Shown piece after piece: positions 52,906 to 61,960 of a stretch of DNA of 64,000 bases (within the stretch, counting starts at the first letter, position 1; each line of letters opens with the position of its first letter). The notes below the pieces were generated by a model. That model was not told the DNA's origin, did no database searches, and worked only from the letters and a program-made list of their open reading frames with translations. Origin of the DNA: JACSRF01 sp964504445 (lineage in GTDB: Bacteria > Chloroflexota > Anaerolineae > Promineifilales > Promineifilaceae); NCBI GenBank assembly GCA_964504445.1, contig CAZDEO010000001.1, positions 124,001 to 188,000 on the forward strand, read 5' to 3'. The position numbers and the translations under genes were made by a program.

Positions 52906-53893
52906 ACATCGTTAAACCGAACCGGTGCGCCCAGTTCAAAATCCGCTGCTGTTCTGCAGCAGAGAATTGTCCTTGCCAGCGAGAAAGTCTCTCTTGTTTG
53001 TCCTGGTAAGATATATGCTTGTTGCTCATGCGGCTAGGTTGCAGTAATAATTTTTTTACTCTTGAAGGCATTTGTGTATAACCCAACCAAGGAAGCAGGG
53101 AAGAAAGTATCACATCCGGCTGCATCACCAAATTTTCATAATAAATCAGGAAATGAGGGATTTTTTGCAACTGCTGCAAGGCAATGTGATTTTCGACCGC
53201 CCACCACACCGCATGCGCGCCTACCAGGTCGGTCTCGGCAGCAATTTGGGCAATCCAGGGTTGCAAATGATCGTGTACCAACACCTCTTGCTGCAAAATA
53301 TCCTGTACGTCCGCATGCCAGGGAGGCGTAATAGACAAACGTGACTGAACCACAGCGCAGGGATGACGCATAATGTAGACGATACGCGGCTGAAACTGCC
53401 TGTACAGGTAACCCAGCATCAAATTGGCCCGTATCTCTTTCACAAGAAAACGATCGGGAAAATAGCTATTGCGCTCATAGTCGGTCCAATAATTGCGCAT
53501 TCTCCCGGTCAAAATGTGCTGCCAAAGTTCCTGCCAGGATGGATAATGGTTATCAGGACGCAAATAAACAGCACGCACATGGGGATCACTCACATCCCAC
53601 CCTGTAATAGCGCGTACTCTCGTATTAACTAGCGGAAGTAATGGTTCGAAAATTTGCTGTACGCCGGGTAAAGTACACAACACTTCGGTCAGCCAGGTTG
53701 TGCCGCTGCGCCCTGATCCAGCCAAAATAATTGCCGTAGATGGGTCAGGGCGACCACGAAGCAAGAATTTAGCCCTTTCTCCTAACAAGTTTACTTCCAC
53801 AAAGCCCTGCCGTAGCCTGTTCCCAAGTCCAAGCCGATCTGCCACGGGCGCTATCGTGCTGCGCAATCTTTGGGCAAACCTTTTCTGACCCAT
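52877..53893 (-). CDS. sulfotransferase
   Basis: A 338-residue enzyme with the PAPS-binding 5' loop 'ILAGSGRSGTTWLTEVL' and the 3'-phosphate site 'IVYIMRHPCAVVQSRL'. It transfers sulfate from PAPS to a glycan or other acceptor. It is one of two sulfotransferase genes in this locus. The start touches the GT2 stop at 53893. Confidence 0.87.
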   Translation of the reverse strand: MGQKRFAQRLRSTIAPVADRLGLGNRLRQGFVEVNLLGERAKFLLRGRPDPSTAIILAGSGRSGTTWLTEVLCTLPGVQQIFEPLLPLVNTRVRAITGWDVSDPHVRAVYLRPDNHYPSWQELWQHILTGRMRNYWTDYERNSYFPDRFLVKEIRANLMLGYLYRQFQPRIVYIMRHPCAVVQSRLSITPPWHADVQDILQQEVLVHDHLQPWIAQIAAETDLVGAHAVWWAVENHIALQQLQKIPHFLIYYENLVMQPDVILSSLLPWLGYTQMPSRVKKLLLQPSRMSNKHISYQDKQERLSRWQGQFSAAEQQRILNWAHRFGLTMYDETPTPVN

Positions 53894-54948
53894 TAAATGC
53901 CTTTATTTATTGCAGATATGCGTCTCTGCAATCTCCTTGTTCTGTAATAGAGACCCGTAAAGCCATATTGCGTTACCCAACGAACGAAGCGGGAAAACGG
54001 TACGTTTGATCTCCAGATACTGGGCAGTATTTTGACCCGCTTACAATAATCAGCGAGATAGAATTCTCGCTCCAACTTAATGTGCAGTAACCGTCTCTCT
54101 AATATAGGCAATAGCCAATCCAAATTTGTATGTTGTGATTGGCTCCCAGCTAAAAGTATGGATAAATCAGCAATTTTTGTCTCCCAAATACCCGCCAGGT
54201 TATCTATACGCGGCAAGAGGCGCTGGCGATGCCAGGCCATTTCTTCCTGAAAGCTGCTGTTAGCCGGATGCAGCCACATATTCTCGGTGTGATACCGCCT
54301 AAGAACCAAAATATCTGGAACAGAATGCACTTCACCCAGCAGCGCGGCACGAAAGGGAATAATCACATCTTCTTGTATGACGCGCTTGTCAATTGGCCCA
54401 AACATGTCAAAACAGGATCGGTGCCAGGCATGGGAATTGCCAATCACGCTGATGGTGCGTTCTGCCAGATGATGAGGCGTAAAACGTTTTGGCGAATAAG
54501 CATGTATGACCTCCAGGTCATGACCATCTACATCAATTTTTTGCACAGAAGAATGCAGAGAATATGCTTTTTTGCCACTTTCCAGATAGGCTTGAACAAG
54601 CCGGGCAGTTCGATGAGGCAAGGAAACATCATCCCCGGCCGCCACAACAATTAACTCTCCGTTGACCATCTCCATGACGCGGTTGATGTGGCCCACAAGA
54701 CCCAGGTTTTTCTCATTGCGGTTAAGAATAATTATATGCGGCCCCTCATAAGCAGCCGCCATTTCCTGCATAATGGCAAAGGTACGGTCCGGCGAACAAT
54801 CATCAGAGAGAATAATTTCTAGAGGAGAATAGGTTTGACTCAATGCTCCCTGCACCGCCTCGGCAATAAACTGCTCCTGGTTGTAGGCAAACAAAGCAAA
54901 GGTAAGCAGGGGGCGTTCGCTTTCGCTGCCGGTGTCAAAAGAATTCAT
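53893..54948 (-). CDS. glycosyltransferase family 2
   Basis: A 351-residue GT-A enzyme: 'LLTFALFAYNQEQFIAEAVQGA', 'IILSDDCSPDRTF', 'VAAGDDVSLPHR' (D-x-D-like), and an acceptor part with 'QEDVIIPFRAAL'. It adds one sugar to the repeat unit. It overlaps the flippase stop by 4 bp. Confidence 0.9.
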   Translation of the reverse strand: MNSFDTGSESERPLLTFALFAYNQEQFIAEAVQGALSQTYSPLEIILSDDCSPDRTFAIMQEMAAAYEGPHIIILNRNEKNLGLVGHINRVMEMVNGELIVVAAGDDVSLPHRTARLVQAYLESGKKAYSLHSSVQKIDVDGHDLEVIHAYSPKRFTPHHLAERTISVIGNSHAWHRSCFDMFGPIDKRVIQEDVIIPFRAALLGEVHSVPDILVLRRYHTENMWLHPANSSFQEEMAWHRQRLLPRIDNLAGIWETKIADLSILLAGSQSQHTNLDWLLPILERRLLHIKLEREFYLADYCKRVKILPSIWRSNVPFSRFVRWVTQYGFTGLYYRTRRLQRRISAINKGI

Positions 54949-56435
54949 GAGTTTCCGCTGGTCTGGGGGTGAATGCGCCGGGCAAAAGGCCCCATGGAAA
55001 ATAGGAGCTGGCGCAGTTCTACAAAGATAGCACGATAAAAGAAAAACACGGTCGCTGTATACAGCAGCGCGCCGCAGAGAACAGAGAGCGCCAGGCGCAA
55101 ATAAAGGTTCAGAGACGTAGTGGCCAGGTAGACATTAAGCAGGTAAACCACTGCCCCCATCAGCAAGCTGGGGATGAGAAACCGCCAGCCATCTATCAGG
55201 TAGCGGCGCAGATCCAGAGTCAGAAGGCGGTGCGCCACCGCCAGATAGACGGCGTAGAAAGAGACGTTCACTATGGCGTAAGCCAGGGCCACGTACACAA
55301 TGCCGTAACGCGCGCTGAAGGCAAAGGCAATGGCGGTAACAAGCGTCACAATCAGATTGAGGGCAAATAAGCGGTGGGGTTTTCCTAAAGAAATAATCAG
55401 GTAGGCCAGGAAGTATTGCAAGGAAAGGGAAAAACCGGCCACAGACAAAATGCGCATGGCCGGCACGCTGGGCAGCCACTGCGCGCCAGACAAGGCCACA
55501 ATGAAATCTGCCGCCAGGACGGCCAGCCCGGTAAAGATGGGGAAGGTGATCAGGCCCGCCAGGCCGGTAATTTTGTGCAGGGCGGCGCGCAGCCGGTCGT
55601 GGTCGTTTTGCAGCCGGGCAAAGGTCGTGACGGCCACGTTACTCATCACTCCGGTAAACATATCCAAAACGAGCCGCCCCAGCCGGTAGGCCACGGTATA
55701 ATAACCCAGGGCTTGCGCGCCCAAAAAAATGCCGATGAGAAAATCATCCAGCCTGGTGCGGAAAAAGTTGGTCACGCGCACCCCCACCATGCTCATGCCA
55801 AAGCCAAATAAATCATGAAAATGCGCTCGGGAATAGGCCCAACGGGGTCGCCAATCGCTGGCCCGCCACAGCACCATGGCTCCCACCAGTCCCGTGATTA
55901 ACGTTTTTCCCACCAGGGCATACACCCCCGCGCCCATGACCGCCATCACAATACCGGCAATGCCGCCCGCAGCGGCGGCCACAAGCTGCCGGGTGGAAAG
56001 GGCGCGAAAATCAAAGGCGCGCTGCAGCAGCGCCTGCTGGGTGCTGCTGAGGGCCGTCAGCAAAAAGGTCGCCGACAAAGCGGCCACCACCGGCTGCAAG
56101 GCTGGTTCGGCATAGATCCGCGCCACCAGGCCAGATGCCCAAACGCCTAAACCCGTTAATCCTGCGCCTAAGATGATATTGGTCCAAAAAGCGGTATCAA
56201 GATGTTCCGGCGCAAGCTCATCACGCTGCACAATCGCCTGGCCCAGCCCTTGCTCGGCAAAAACGGCCACAAAGGAGGTGAAAACGGTGGCCATAGCGAC
56301 CAGGCCAAAATCTTCCGGCTGCAATAACCGGGTTAAAATGATAAAGACGATAAAAGTCGTTATCTGGCTGCCCCAATTGCCAACGGCCGTCCAGGCCACG
56401 CCCTTCGTCGCTTTTTGCTTAATATCTTTCACCAC
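54945..56435 (-). CDS. Wzx-type polysaccharide flippase
   Basis: A membrane protein of about 496 residues with around 12-14 helices, starting 'VKDIKQKATKGVAWTAVGNW', the usual WzxC-like N-terminus, then 'QITTFIVFIILTRLLQPEDFG'. It moves lipid-linked oligosaccharides to the outer leaflet. The start was set at the GTG at 56435, 1 bp after the sulfotransferase stop; the longer frame to 56504 would overlap that gene by 68 bp. Confidence 0.92.
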   Translation of the reverse strand: MVKDIKQKATKGVAWTAVGNWGSQITTFIVFIILTRLLQPEDFGLVAMATVFTSFVAVFAEQGLGQAIVQRDELAPEHLDTAFWTNIILGAGLTGLGVWASGLVARIYAEPALQPVVAALSATFLLTALSSTQQALLQRAFDFRALSTRQLVAAAAGGIAGIVMAVMGAGVYALVGKTLITGLVGAMVLWRASDWRPRWAYSRAHFHDLFGFGMSMVGVRVTNFFRTRLDDFLIGIFLGAQALGYYTVAYRLGRLVLDMFTGVMSNVAVTTFARLQNDHDRLRAALHKITGLAGLITFPIFTGLAVLAADFIVALSGAQWLPSVPAMRILSVAGFSLSLQYFLAYLIISLGKPHRLFALNLIVTLVTAIAFAFSARYGIVYVALAYAIVNVSFYAVYLAVAHRLLTLDLRRYLIDGWRFLIPSLLMGAVVYLLNVYLATTSLNLYLRLALSVLCGALLYTATVFFFYRAIFVELRQLLFSMGPFARRIHPQTSGNS

Positions 56436-56436
56436 A

Positions 56437-57396
56437 TCACACTTCAACCGCAGCTTTAGCTTGATTAGCAACCGGAAAATCTTCAGCCCATTCGGTAAAT
56501 GCAAGTCCAGTTGTTTGTCTTAATGCATTCACATCATCCTTATAAAGGGCCTGCAGCCATTGGCGTTCCACATCACTCATGGCCGGATATCCGGTTTGGG
56601 CCTCTAAGGTATGACTGACTCTTTGTGCCACGGATTGCCGGGCCAAAATCAAGGAACGATACATACTCTGGGGTAATATCCGCCGCAATAATTTACTGGC
56701 CGCAGTCTGCGAACCCAACGAGTAAAAAAACTTATGAACGCCGGGGCGTTTGTAAACAATGGTCTCATTGGTTCTCGTAAGCGCAACAGTAGCCAGAGGT
56801 TCTAGACCCAAAAATGTAAAACAAGCATTAAGTGTCTCTGTCTGCTGAGAACGCATTTTTTCTGTGGTAATGATAAATACCTTATTGCGCCCAAACGCAT
56901 CAAGAAAAGGTGGCAAATACTTCCCGTACTGCCCAAATGGATAATAGTAACGATAGCCACCGAATCCCTCTACCCGATTTTGCGGCTCAGGCAACTCGTG
57001 CATATCTGCCAATACTGCTTCACGAAACGGGCGCGTTTCATGTCCCCTACCCCGCAGCCACCAGTAATGCGAATAAGCGCGATCAATCGGGTTTCTAAGG
57101 ACAAAGATAAAGCGGGGATTATCAATACTCTTTTTGATGCGGTCAATCACGTGGGGAAAGACCATGTAGCCCGTACTGGACTCTCCGCGAAATGTATGCT
57201 GTTCTGCTCCGGCAAACAGTTGAGCGTAAGCCTCCAGCTTTACCGCGTGGTCAACCTGAAAATTTGCCGAGTTGCTAAAAAAGTGCGGCTCTTTAGCTTT
57301 ACTCATAAAAATTTCGGGGTGCTGTCCTAAGTAATCGTGAAAAGAACTTGTGCCAGACTTTCCCGCCCCAGGAACAAACAAATTAGGAAGCAACAT
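56437..57396 (-). CDS. sulfotransferase
   Basis: A 319-residue enzyme starting 'MLLPNLFVPGAGKSGTSSFH', whose 'GAGKSGTSS' is the PAPS 5'-phosphosulfate loop; the 3' site is 'FVLRNPIDRAYSHYW'. It resembles heparan-type sulfotransferases. Its start overlaps the aminotransferase stop by 14 bp. Together with 52877-53893 it points to a sulfated surface glycan. Confidence 0.9.
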   Translation of the reverse strand: MLLPNLFVPGAGKSGTSSFHDYLGQHPEIFMSKAKEPHFFSNSANFQVDHAVKLEAYAQLFAGAEQHTFRGESSTGYMVFPHVIDRIKKSIDNPRFIFVLRNPIDRAYSHYWWLRGRGHETRPFREAVLADMHELPEPQNRVEGFGGYRYYYPFGQYGKYLPPFLDAFGRNKVFIITTEKMRSQQTETLNACFTFLGLEPLATVALTRTNETIVYKRPGVHKFFYSLGSQTAASKLLRRILPQSMYRSLILARQSVAQRVSHTLEAQTGYPAMSDVERQWLQALYKDDVNALRQTTGLAFTEWAEDFPVANQAKAAVEV

Positions 57397-58489
57397 AATC
57401 CAATACCCTTTCAATTACTTCTTCTGTTTCTGCTTGGTTCATGTGCGGTCCCATTGGCAGACTAAGCACCTCTTGGTGAATATGTTCCGATAGAGGATAA
57501 TCACCCGGGTAAAACTGCAATTCGCCATAGGCTTCTTGCAAATGTGGCGGCACCGGATAATGAATCAGCGTGCCTATGCCATGTTCCTGCAAATACCGCT
57601 GCAGCTTATCCCGCTGCGGATGGCGTACTACAAAAAGGTGCCAGGCCGGCTCTGCCCACTCAGGCACCACGGGCAGCAGCAGATCGGCCCGTTCAACCAG
57701 AGCTGCCAGATAAAGGGCGGCAATCTGCTGGCGACGCGTATTCCAGGTATCCAGGTAGCCCAGTTTTACGCGCAGCAGCGCCGCCTGCAGCGGGTCCAGG
57801 CGAGAGTTGAACCCCTTGACCTCATTGTAATACTTCTTGTGCGACCCATAGTTCCGCAGCACCTGAATGCGTTCGGCCAGTTCCGCGTCATCGGTTGTCA
57901 CCGCGCCGGCGTCACCAAAAGCTCCTAAGTTTTTGCCCGGATAAAAGCTCCAGCCTGTGGCGTCGCACAGGCTGCCAACCCGCCGCCCCTTATAACGGGC
58001 GCCATGGGCCTGGGCTGCATCATCGAAGACTTGCAGTCCATACCGCGCCGCAATGTCGTTAATGGCATCCATATCCGCCGGTTGGCCATAAAGATGGACG
58101 GCAAGGATGGCTTTCGTGCGCGGTGTAATTGCTGCCTCAATCCGCTCCGGATCAATATTATAGGTGCGTTCTACCGGCTCCACCGGTACCGGCGTCGCGC
58201 CAGCGTAGGAAACAGCCAGCCAGGTAGCAATATAGGTATTCGCCGGGACTATGACCTCATCGCCCGCACCAATTCCAGCCGCCCGCAAAATCAGGTGCAG
58301 CGCTTCCAGGCCGTTACCCACGCCTACGCAATGCTTCACGCCGCAATAAGCGGCAAACTCTCGCTCAAAAGCTTCGACTTCCTCACCAAGAATGTACCAA
58401 CCGGACTCCATGACCCGCCTGTATGCAGCGTCTAGTTGTTCCCGTAATTCCTGATATGGCTCTTTTAAATTTAAAAAGGGAATTTTCAT
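57383..58489 (-). CDS. dTDP-3-amino-sugar aminotransferase (FdtB/QdtB-like)
   Basis: A 368-residue DegT enzyme starting 'MKIPFLNLKEPYQELREQLD'. The PLP lysine (Lys186) is in 'WSFYPGKNLGAFGDAGA', with 'VFDDAAQAHGARYKG' before it, the pattern of 3-amino-3,6-dideoxyhexose transaminases. The adjoining ketoisomerase and acetyltransferase genes support a dTDP-Fuc3NAc or dTDP-Qui3NAc route. No rml-type dTDP-glucose genes are in the window. Confidence 0.9.
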   Translation of the reverse strand: MKIPFLNLKEPYQELREQLDAAYRRVMESGWYILGEEVEAFEREFAAYCGVKHCVGVGNGLEALHLILRAAGIGAGDEVIVPANTYIATWLAVSYAGATPVPVEPVERTYNIDPERIEAAITPRTKAILAVHLYGQPADMDAINDIAARYGLQVFDDAAQAHGARYKGRRVGSLCDATGWSFYPGKNLGAFGDAGAVTTDDAELAERIQVLRNYGSHKKYYNEVKGFNSRLDPLQAALLRVKLGYLDTWNTRRQQIAALYLAALVERADLLLPVVPEWAEPAWHLFVVRHPQRDKLQRYLQEHGIGTLIHYPVPPHLQEAYGELQFYPGDYPLSEHIHQEVLSLPMGPHMNQAETEEVIERVLDYVAS

Positions 58490-58501
58490 TAAACCAATCT
58501 T

Positions 58502-59281
58502 CTACTTGCCGATTTCGCGGACAAATCTTGCCGGTATTCCCATAACCATGCTATTAGACTCTACATTTTTTGTAACAACAGACCCGGCGGCCACAAAAGC
58601 ATTTTCACCAATTCTCACGTTTGGTAGCAAACTGGCACTGGCCCCAATGGTAGCTCCGTGTTCGATAACAGGCCCTTTTATAGTTTCCTCACTATAAACC
58701 CTATCAGTTACTACATTATCATTAGTAGTAGATACCAATACACTGATAAAAACGTTATCTCCAATGTGACCATTCCCGGTTATATGTGTCAGGTCCATAA
58801 TCCGTGTATTATTTCCAATTGAAGTATTATAGTTAATGGTCACATATCTGCTTATAATGCAATGATGCCCAACTCGGACCTGCTCACGTAGGGATGCCCC
58901 ATCTCCAATTAATGTATTGTTTCCAATCTCAACATCATAAAAAACGACCGCGTTAGGTCCAAGTGCGCACTCGTCACCTACCAGGACTCTAGAGATATAA
59001 TCGATGGATCTTGCCGTGGCGCCTGCACCTTTTGGCACTTTACCAATTACAGTGCCCGGAAAAATTTCTACGTAATTCCCGATTTCTACGTCAGAATTAA
59101 TGACTACGTTGGGGTGAATAATCACGCCATTTCCAATTACAACGCGAGAATTAATTACTGCGTGAGGGTGAACAACCACATTGTCCCCCAACCTTACCTG
59201 GCTTCGGACAATAGCATATTCACCTATTGATACGTTTTCACCAATATCGTTCGTTTCAACAACAGCTAAATTACTGATCAT
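58502..59281 (-). CDS. hexapeptide N-acetyltransferase (FdtC/QdtC-like)
   Basis: A 259-residue left-handed beta-helix protein ('VRLGDNVVVHPHAVINSRVVIG') with a C-terminal 'SMVMGIPARFVREIGK'. It would acetylate the amino group set by the aminotransferase, giving the 3-acetamido sugar. 9 bp after the WxcM-like gene and 12 bp before the aminotransferase gene. Confidence 0.85.
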   Translation of the reverse strand: MISNLAVVETNDIGENVSIGEYAIVRSQVRLGDNVVVHPHAVINSRVVIGNGVIIHPNVVINSDVEIGNYVEIFPGTVIGKVPKGAGATARSIDYISRVLVGDECALGPNAVVFYDVEIGNNTLIGDGASLREQVRVGHHCIISRYVTINYNTSIGNNTRIMDLTHITGNGHIGDNVFISVLVSTTNDNVVTDRVYSEETIKGPVIEHGATIGASASLLPNVRIGENAFVAAGSVVTKNVESNSMVMGIPARFVREIGK

Positions 59282-59290
59282 AGTTAACTC

Positions 59291-60229
59291 TCATGGCATC
59301 ATTTTTATAAGCGATAAAAATTCATCATAATCACGAATGTAATCTTCGGCGAGGTACACATCAGAGGCCAATACTAAAAGCACAGCATCTTTTGTATATT
59401 TGTATTGAGTTGCCCAAATCATAGGTGGAATGTGCAGACCAATGTTAGGTCTATTCAATATGATTTCCTCACGACTTTCCCCGTCATCTACGACAACCGC
59501 GCAAGAGCCATTTATGCAGATTAGAAACTGATGTAGTTCTTTATGGGCATGTTCTCCTCGTACTTCTGCGGACGAAACATCAAACACAATAAAGTATCTT
59601 TTTGGGGAAAAAGGAAGGTGTTGTTTAATTTCTCCAAAAGAAAGACTTCCTCGGAGATCAACAATGAGGGGCAATTCAATTAGTTTCACACCGGGCACTT
59701 GTAAATGAGTTTCAGAACTCACCGTTGAAGTTGATGAAACAATTGGACTTTGCTTTAAATCAACATACCCCATGATCTGAGCAGGGTTGCCCTTTACAAT
59801 AGCATTAGGCGGTACATCTTTTGTAACAACAGAGCCTGCTTCCACAACAGCTTTCACTCCAATTGTTACGCCTGATAATATTGTTGCGTTGCCTCCAATG
59901 GAAGCACCGCGCCGCACAATGGTCTGGGCAAATTTTTCCGGATACTGCTTGCTGCGTGGAAAAGGGTCATTGGTAAAAGTCGCATTCGGCCCGATAAAAA
60001 CATCGTCTTCCAGGATAATCCCATCCCAAATCTGCACCCCACACTTTATTGTCACCCGGTTCCCAATAACGACGTCATTCTCAATAAAAACGCCATCGTT
60101 GATATTGCACTCTTCACCAATGGTCGCTCCCGGCAGTATGTGCGCAAAGGCCCACACGCGGGTCCCTGCGCCAATTTGCGCCCCTTCTTCCACAATCCCC
60201 TGGGGATGAACAAAATAATTCTCTGCCAT
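59291..60229 (-). CDS. WxcM-like fused acetyltransferase and 3,4-ketoisomerase
   Basis: 312 residues in two parts. Residues 1-155 form a left-handed beta-helix acetyltransferase ('GTRVWAFAHILPGATIGEE', 'KGNPAQIMGYV'). About 180-312 is a cupin of the FdtA/QdtA type ('RGSLSFGEIKQHLPFSPKRYF', 'RGEHAHKELHQFLICI' with catalytic His pair, 'HIPPMIWATQYKYTKDAVLL'). The cupin turns dTDP-4-keto-6-deoxyglucose into the 3-keto isomer. It is first in the gene trio that ends with the aminotransferase. Confidence 0.92.
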   Translation of the reverse strand: MAENYFVHPQGIVEEGAQIGAGTRVWAFAHILPGATIGEECNINDGVFIENDVVIGNRVTIKCGVQIWDGIILEDDVFIGPNATFTNDPFPRSKQYPEKFAQTIVRRGASIGGNATILSGVTIGVKAVVEAGSVVTKDVPPNAIVKGNPAQIMGYVDLKQSPIVSSTSTVSSETHLQVPGVKLIELPLIVDLRGSLSFGEIKQHLPFSPKRYFIVFDVSSAEVRGEHAHKELHQFLICINGSCAVVVDDGESREEIILNRPNIGLHIPPMIWATQYKYTKDAVLLVLASDVYLAEDYIRDYDEFLSLIKMMP

Positions 60230-60290
60230 ATTGTTATCCTACCTGGCAATACCTTTCGTTAGCCGCCAGTCATAAATTATCTGCGGACGG

Positions 60291-61379
60291 TCATTGCCAA
60301 TCCGGGTCAACGGCCACGGTTTTCCAGCCGCCGCCTGCTAACATGCGGGATAGCATCTCCTGGTTAAACGCTGCTTCTTGTTGCGCCTGTAAGGAATCGC
60401 AAAAACTCAGGGCAAAGTTATCAAAGCGCGCCTCGGCCAGAGGATGGTTGGGGTTGGAAGCCACCAGCAGCCCCGCATAGGTCGCCCCCGTCATGGCGCT
60501 GTCCGGCCAGCTTCCCAACTCGCTGCTGTTAATGGTCACGGAAATGTCGTTCCCCACCCGCTTCACCTGGAGCTGGTTGGCTGTTGTCCCCGTATTGATC
60601 GCCCCGGTTGGCGTCCAGCCATTCAGCCCGCGCAGCCGCTCGCTGGTGGGCAGCGTGCTGTCAAAATAGTACAGCCGGAACTCCTGTCCCCGCACCGCCA
60701 AAAAATAGTAGCGGCTCAAATCCGCCGCTGCGCCAAAGACCAGGCCGTAAATCCCATCTGTGGCCGAACCGTCGGCCCAGCGCGCCGCCACCGCCGCCGT
60801 ATAGCTGCTGCGCGGGCTGTCCGGGGCCAGGGCCGTCACCAGGAAGCCTGCCTGCTTGGCCTGCACCCGGTACGCCTGGTCAATGTATCCTACCAGTCCC
60901 GTGCTGCCCTCATCCTCCGCCCAGCCCGAATTCACGTCGCTAAAATCATCCAAAAAGCCGCCCAGCACGCTCTGCATATTCGACCACGGCCCGCTGCCAA
61001 AGCTGCCCTCCGCCCGCGCGCGGTAATAGTACAGGTTGTCCGTAGACGGGGCGTGGTTAAAAGCCAGGCTCGTTTCCGTCGTCGTATAGGTGGCCGGGGC
61101 GGTAAAGGCTGGCTCCCAAGCCTCTTCCACGGTAAAAAACGTCACGGCGCTGCTGGCCCCGCTCCAGGTCAGCGTCCACGCATTGCTGTCACAGCTCAGG
61201 GCAATGGGGTCCAGCGTCGGCGTCGGCGGCGGGGCCATCACCAGCGGCAAAAACAGCACCGGCGGCTGCGCCCCCGCTTGCAGCTGCGGCGGCGGCCAAC
61301 CCGCCGCGCCCGCCAGCGTCACCACAACAATGCCCAAAATCAGATGGATTTTCCCTAAAACCGCCAGGCGTGTATGCAT
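60291..61379 (-). CDS. secreted two-domain protein with LPL motif
   Basis: A 362-residue protein with a signal peptide (about 8-35). 'VLFLPLVMAPPPTPTLDP' follows as a linker and YLP-type motif. Then comes a fibronectin-III-like domain ('WTLTWSGASSAVTFF', 'YYYRARAEGSFGSGPW') and a concanavalin/laminin-G-like beta-jelly-roll ('FLDDFSDVNSGWAEDE' onward). Two cysteines. Possibly glycan-binding at the cell surface; no activity can be assigned. It is 61 bp from the WxcM-like gene on the same strand. Confidence 0.68.
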   Translation of the reverse strand: MHTRLAVLGKIHLILGIVVVTLAGAAGWPPPQLQAGAQPPVLFLPLVMAPPPTPTLDPIALSCDSNAWTLTWSGASSAVTFFTVEEAWEPAFTAPATYTTTETSLAFNHAPSTDNLYYYRARAEGSFGSGPWSNMQSVLGGFLDDFSDVNSGWAEDEGSTGLVGYIDQAYRVQAKQAGFLVTALAPDSPRSSYTAAVAARWADGSATDGIYGLVFGAAADLSRYYFLAVRGQEFRLYYFDSTLPTSERLRGLNGWTPTGAINTGTTANQLQVKRVGNDISVTINSSELGSWPDSAMTGATYAGLLVASNPNHPLAEARFDNFALSFCDSLQAQQEAAFNQEMLSRMLAGGGWKTVAVDPDWQ

Positions 61380-61400
61380 CCTATTCTCCTCACCATAAAC

Positions 61401-61462
61401 AGACCTGCGAGATTTCTACCAAAGAAATATGGGCTAAATCTACGGGTAAATCTCGCAGGTCT
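61401..61462. repeat. inverted repeat A, 15-bp arms, 32-nt spacer
   Basis: AGACCTGCGAGATTT (61401-61415) against its perfect complement (61448-61462). It lies in the 332-bp gene-free gap 61380-61711, which otherwise holds the next two inverted repeats and no credible gene. Confidence 0.88.
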
Positions 61463-61519
61463 TTAGCGGGGTTAACCTTTACTCTTTTCAGCTCTTTGCG
61501 CAATCATGGGGCCGGGTAA

Positions 61520-61583
61520 GGGCGCGACGGCGCGGAATGCCATGGGGCAAAACAAACGGTCTGCTCCCCGCGCCGTCTCGCCC
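61520..61583. repeat. inverted repeat B, 16-bp arms, 32-nt spacer
   Basis: GC-rich arms 61520-61535 and 61568-61583 complementary at 15 of 16 positions. Confidence 0.85.
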
Positions 61584-61608
61584 GGAGCAGCATCGCGCTT
61601 GTGGGCCA

Positions 61609-61660
61609 GATGACCAGGATGAATCGCCATAAGTTTAGCCTAGATCATGGCCTGGTCATC
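61609..61660. repeat. inverted repeat C, 10-bp arms, 32-nt spacer
   Basis: GATGACCAGG (61609-61618) and CCTGGTCATC (61651-61660), perfect. Confidence 0.82.
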
Positions 61661-61711
61661 CCGCCCCTACTGGTTTGGTGGGGTTAGCGGCGTTCCCCAT
61701 GACCACCAGCG

Positions 61712-61942
61712 TCATGCAACTTCATATACTGGTACAGAACGGGTTCGTTGCGGCTTCGCGCCAGACCAGATAAGGTCTTGGATTTTCTCGGCCGTGCTTT
61801 CAGATAAAATGATTTCCCCGCACTGCTCACACACGTAGGCTGGTACCTGTTCAATAATATAGAAGTTCCCTTCAAACTCCTGGGAATACTGAATTTTTTG
61901 TGCAACTAAGGCGTCACTTTTGCATCTGGGACATCTATCCAT
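61712..61942 (-). CDS. YgiT-type zinc-finger antitoxin-like protein
   Basis: A 76-residue protein with two C-x2-C pairs: 'CPRC' near the start and 'CEQCGE' in the middle, then 'LSESTAEKIQDLIW', as in YgiT/MqsA-type N-terminal domains. The helix-turn-helix half of full MqsA is missing. It follows the DUF4258 gene by 18 bp. Confidence 0.82.
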   Translation of the reverse strand: MDRCPRCKSDALVAQKIQYSQEFEGNFYIIEQVPAYVCEQCGEIILSESTAEKIQDLIWSGAKPQRTRSVPVYEVA

Positions 61943-61960
61943 GGTTACTCACTCACTCAC

